Positions 9,026 through 11,271 of a DNA stretch of 11,271 nt are shown in pieces; the first letter of the stretch is position 1; each line of letters starts with the position of its first letter. This DNA is from Deltaproteobacteria bacterium (GTDB lineage: Bacteria > Myxococcota > Polyangia > Haliangiales > Haliangiaceae), in assembly GCA_018262455.1 (NCBI GenBank), contig JAGSPR010000368.1:1-11271 (forward strand). Reading direction: 5' to 3'. The translations under genes were made by a program, and so were the position numbers. Below the pieces are notes generated by a model that saw only the letters and a program-made list of their open reading frames with translations, made no database searches and was not told where the DNA came from.

Positions 9026-10474
9026 TCACGCGGCGACGATACCACGCAGCGTGACGCTCGAAAGCCAGGCCTCGAGGTCCACGCGGGCGCGCTCCGCCAT
9101 GCGCGGCTTCTTGTTGTCCTTGCGGGTTCCGTCGAGCGACGGCAGCAGGCCGTAGTTGACGTTCGTCGGGCCGTACTTGTAGCCGGCCTCACGCGGCGCG
9201 GTGACATGGTGGTAGAGCCCGCCGAGCATCGTGGTCGGTGGTGGTGGCGGCGCCACGCGACCGGTGAGCTCGCTCGCGAGCAACCAGGCGACCACGAGCC
9301 CCATCGCGCACGACTCGATGTACCCCTCGACCCCGGTCAGCAGACCCGCGAACCGGATGTTGGGCCGCGTCACGAGCTCGAACCGGCTACCGAGCCGCGA
9401 AGGCGCGTCGATGTACGTGTTGCGATGGATCGAGCCGAACCGCAGGAACTCGGCGCGGTGCAAGGCGGGCACCATGGCGAAGATCCGCTGCTGTTCGGGA
9501 TACGCGAGGCGCGTCTGGAAACCGACGAGGTTGTACGCGGTGAGGTACTTGTTCTCGGGGCGCAGCTGCAGCACGGCCCACGGCCGGTGTCCGGTCCTGG
9601 GATCGCGCAACCCGATCGGCCGCATCGGACCAAACCGCAGAGTCTGGGGCCCGCGCTCGGCCATCACCTCGATCGGCATGCAGCTCTCGAAGTACTTCGG
9701 CTCCTCGAACTCGTGTGGCAGCACCTTGCGGCCACCATTGATCGCCGCGACCAGCTCCTCGTACTGGATCTTCGACATCGGGCAGTTCACGTAGTCGCCC
9801 ACGCCGGTATCGCCCCCCGCTGCGCGTTGCACGTCGAGCGAGAGCTTAGCTCTTGCCTCTCGTTTTGCATCCTCGCTGCTTCGCAGCTCGAGCTCGGTAC
9901 GACGCCGGTTGGGCTCGGAGTCGGCGTCGCGGCCCCACCGCGAGGCGCGGAACGCGAAGTCCCAGTCGATCGAATCGGCCGCCACGATCGGCGCGATCGC
10001 ATCGTAGAAGTACATGCGGTCGCCACCGAGCTCGGCCCGGATCACCTCGCCGAGCGCGCCTTCCGTGAGTGGGCCGGTCGCGACGATCACGGGGGTGTCA
10101 GGCAGCTCGTCGAGCCGGCGACGTTCGATCCGGATCCGCGGGTGGAGCGCGAGCCGCTGGGTGATCGCCCTGGCGAAGCCGAACCGCTCGACCGCGAGCG
10201 CCTGGCCGGCCGGGACGCGATGCTGGTCGGCGCACGCGATGACCATGGAGCCACACCGCCGGAGCTCCTGCTTGAGCAGCCCGGCAGGTGCCACCGGGTC
10301 ATCGCTGCGGAGCGAGTTGCTGCAGACGAGCTCGCCGAGCAGCGGCGATTGATGCGCCGGCGACATCGCCGACGGCTTCATCTCGACGAGCGAGACCTCG
10401 AGCCCTGCCTCGGCGAGCTGCCACGCCGCCTCGCTGCCCGCCATGCCGCCACCGACCACCGTGACCTGCACCAT
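9026..10474 (-). CDS. trmFO: Methylenetetrahydrofolate--tRNA-(uracil-5-)-methyltransferase TrmFO, with an internal insertion
   Basis: Flavoprotein that makes 5-methyluridine at position 54 in the tRNA T-loop, using methylenetetrahydrofolate as carbon donor and reduced FAD. The FAD-binding start is VVGGGMAGSEAAWQLA (6-21). ELVCSNSLRS (48-57) contains Cys51 and FESCMPIEVM (262-271) contains Cys265, matching catalytic Cys53 and Cys226 of B. subtilis TrmFO. TGPLT (133-137), GFQTRL, MHRNT-like IHRNT and GVEGYIES (381-388) follow. At 482 residues it exceeds the usual 435-450: about 41 extra residues, rich in Arg/Glu/Ala, lie between ASRWGR (177-182) and DYVNCPM (227-233). The frame is intact across them. 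The start is an ATG with GGAGG four bases upstream, one base after the stop of the zinc-ribbon gene, so the two are probably cotranslated. Its place downstream of topA is the common one for this family. Confidence 0.95.
   Translation of the reverse strand: MVQVTVVGGGMAGSEAAWQLAEAGLEVSLVEMKPSAMSPAHQSPLLGELVCSNSLRSDDPVAPAGLLKQELRRCGSMVIACADQHRVPAGQALAVERFGFARAITQRLALHPRIRIERRRLDELPDTPVIVATGPLTEGALGEVIRAELGGDRMYFYDAIAPIVAADSIDWDFAFRASRWGRDADSEPNRRRTELELRSSEDAKREARAKLSLDVQRAAGGDTGVGDYVNCPMSKIQYEELVAAINGGRKVLPHEFEEPKYFESCMPIEVMAERGPQTLRFGPMRPIGLRDPRTGHRPWAVLQLRPENKYLTAYNLVGFQTRLAYPEQQRIFAMVPALHRAEFLRFGSIHRNTYIDAPSRLGSRFELVTRPNIRFAGLLTGVEGYIESCAMGLVVAWLLASELTGRVAPPPPPTTMLGGLYHHVTAPREAGYKYGPTNVNYGLLPSLDGTRKDNKKPRMAERARVDLEAWLSSVTLRGIVAA
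9841..9853. repeat. Inverted repeat inside the trmFO insertion
   Basis: AGAGCT and AGCTCT flank a single T. It lies in the part of trmFO that encodes the extra 41 residues. By hand count 21 of 40 bases in 9841-9880 are G or C, well below the surroundings. It may mark a small inserted palindromic element. Confidence 0.35.
9875..9894. repeat. Hairpin plus palindrome inside the trmFO insertion
   Basis: GCTGC (9875-9879) pairs with GCAGC (9883-9887) around TTC, and overlaps a perfect 10-base palindrome AGCTCGAGCT (9885-9894). It sits 21 bases from the repeat at 9841-9853 and lies in the same extra coding stretch. No second copy was found elsewhere in the window. Confidence 0.35.
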
Positions 10475-10475
10475 C

Positions 10476-10745
10476 CTACCTCCGCTCGAGGACGATCGCT
10501 CGTGGCACGCTCGTGCGTACGCCGGCGTCCCAGTCAGCCTTGGGGATCAACGTGCGCCCGTTCGCGCTGAGGTAGACACTCCGGCACTTCCCGCACTCGT
10601 AGACCTTCGATTGCCCGTCGAAGCCGAGTGCCCGACGCGCGCACGCGGGGCACCGTTTGCGGAGCAGTTGCGGGACCACCGCTAGGCACACTCCGCCAAT
10701 TGCGAAGCCGATCCCAAGGAGCGACGCCAAGAAGACCGGATTCAT
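10476..10745 (-). CDS. Small membrane-anchored zinc-ribbon protein, function unknown
   Basis: An 89-residue protein that I cannot assign to a named family. Residues 4-27 (FLASLLGIGFAIGGVCLAVV within them) are one hydrophobic helix, followed by a basic LLRKR that should keep the rest in the cytoplasm. Then come two CxxC knuckles, CPAC (32-35) and CGKC (51-54), with the spacing of a four-Cys zinc ribbon, and a polar tail. The ATG at 10745 starts one base after the topA stop (TGACATG), and its TAG ends one base before the trmFO ATG, so it is locked between them on the transcript. There is no nearby Shine-Dalgarno, which points to coupling with topA. The frame stays open upstream inside topA, but that part is a shadow. 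The neighbour TopA ends in similar Cys-rich ribbons, but the N-terminal TM helix makes this a separate protein, not a detached TopA tail. Confidence 0.75.
   Translation of the reverse strand: MNPVFLASLLGIGFAIGGVCLAVVPQLLRKRCPACARRALGFDGQSKVYECGKCRSVYLSANGRTLIPKADWDAGVRTSVPRAIVLERR
10479..10483 (-). promoter_or_regulatory. Ribosome binding site GGAGG for trmFO
   Basis: GGAGG lies four bases before the trmFO ATG at 10474, inside the last codons of the zinc-ribbon gene. Spacing is a little short but the match is strong; it supports this start. Confidence 0.6.
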
Positions 10746-10746
10746 G

Positions 10747-11271
10747 TCACGCCGCGTTCGTCTCTTCGGACTCGTCGGCGCCCTGCTTCCAGTCGCACTC
10801 GAGGCAGCGCAGCACCGTGCCGCTCTTGTTCTCTTTCTTGACCACGAACTTGGCGCTGCAGATCGGGCACGGCTGCGGCACGGGGCGATCCCATGCCACG
10901 AAGTCACACTGCTTCTTCGCCCAGTTCGAGCAGCCGTAGAACGGCTTGCCTCGGCGCGACCGCTTCTCGGCGATGAACCCACCGCAACCCTGACGCGGGC
11001 ACTTCACGCCGAGCGAGATCGCCTTCGTGGTCTTGCAGTCGGGGTACTTCGTGCACGCGAGGAAGCTGCCGAACCGACCGCGCTTGATCGTCATCGGGGC
11101 GCCGCAGGTCTCGCAGATCTCGTCCGTGGTCTGCTCGGGGACCTTCTCCCAGGTGCCATCGAGGTTCTTCACGACCTCCTGGGTGTTGCGGCACTCGGGG
11201 TAGCCCTGGCACGCGAGGAACGAGCCGTTGCGCCCCCACTTGATCACCATCGGCTTGCCGCACTTCTCGCA
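10747..11271 (-). CDS. topA: DNA topoisomerase I (type IA), C-terminal zinc-ribbon region only
   Basis: End of the enzyme that relaxes negative supercoils by cutting one DNA strand. Only the last 174 residues are in the window; the gene runs past base 11271 and the catalytic core with its Tyr is outside. Four Cys4 ribbons are visible. Ribbon 1 is CEKCGKP...GSFLACQGYPEC and ribbon 2 CETCGAP...GSFLACTKYPDC; these are near repeats with the classic topoisomerase GxFxxCxxYPxC pattern. Ribbon 3 is CPRQGCGGF...FYGCSNWAKKQC and ribbon 4 CPICSAKF...VLRCLEC, which is more diverged. A short acidic tail (ADESEETNAA) follows. The C-terminal ribbons bind single-stranded DNA in known TopA proteins. The stop is one base upstream of the zinc-ribbon gene, and trmFO follows, the usual partner order. 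The identity rests on the zinc-finger pattern plus the topA-trmFO order. Confidence 0.92.
   Translation of the reverse strand, partial: CEKCGKPMVIKWGRNGSFLACQGYPECRNTQEVVKNLDGTWEKVPEQTTDEICETCGAPMTIKRGRFGSFLACTKYPDCKTTKAISLGVKCPRQGCGGFIAEKRSRRGKPFYGCSNWAKKQCDFVAWDRPVPQPCPICSAKFVVKKENKSGTVLRCLECDWKQGADESEETNAA

Noticed and set aside
8543..10570. 675-residue plus-strand open frame across SDR and trmFO
   Set aside because: Antisense to two genes with complete family motifs; its own translation has none and crosses gene boundaries without change.
10746..10982. Extension of the zinc-ribbon protein into topA
   Set aside because: The added residues are Arg/Ser-rich and out of frame with topA; the ATG at 10745 gives a clean TM start.

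Overview
The window looks like part of the chromosome of a high-GC (roughly two-thirds G+C by eye) Gram-negative bacterium, most likely a myxobacterium or relative (Myxococcota / former Deltaproteobacteria). The lineage is inferred from the protein style: a J-domain plus TPR protein beside a DnaK, a folate-type TrmFO, and an HslUV operon behind topA and xerC. No 16S rRNA or other decisive marker is present. Coding density is high. There is no tRNA, rRNA, CRISPR array, transposase or phage gene, and no gene-free stretch above 300 bases.

Ten of the eleven genes lie on the minus strand, so the window is best read from the right. Block A (11271 to 5282) is the end of topA, a small membrane-anchored zinc-ribbon protein, trmFO, a short-chain dehydrogenase, xerC, hslV and hslU. 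The topA-trmFO-xerC-hslV-hslU core is the same order as topA-gid-codV-clpQ-clpY of Bacillus subtilis, so it is an old housekeeping cluster covering DNA topology, tRNA U54 methylation, dimer resolution and ATP-dependent proteolysis. The zinc-ribbon gene and the dehydrogenase are additions to that core. Block B is one plus-strand gene (4412 to 5242) for a glycerophosphodiester phosphodiesterase with a lipoprotein signal. It converges with hslU and diverges from argD. Block C (4274 to 1) is argD, argF, a J-domain/TPR protein and the first 280 codons of dnaK. It pairs two arginine-biosynthesis steps with an Hsp70 chaperone and a likely co-chaperone.

Tight coupling is visible. Three junctions (argD/argF, xerC/hslV, hslV/hslU) share the same 4-base GTGA overlap, and two more (topA/zinc ribbon, zinc ribbon/trmFO) have 1-base gaps. 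GTG starts are common.

Most genes are ordinary and intact. The main departures are: (1) HslV lacks 15 contiguous residues, including the IGSGG loop of the Ntn-hydrolase active-site region, while frame and flanks are intact; (2) TrmFO carries about 41 extra residues in a stretch of lower GC with small inverted repeats; (3) the TM plus zinc-ribbon gene is wedged between topA and trmFO; (4) a J/TPR protein is paired with dnaK downstream of arg genes; (5) the palindrome CGATCG is strongly over-represented. I see no convincing new multi-gene defence or mobile system.
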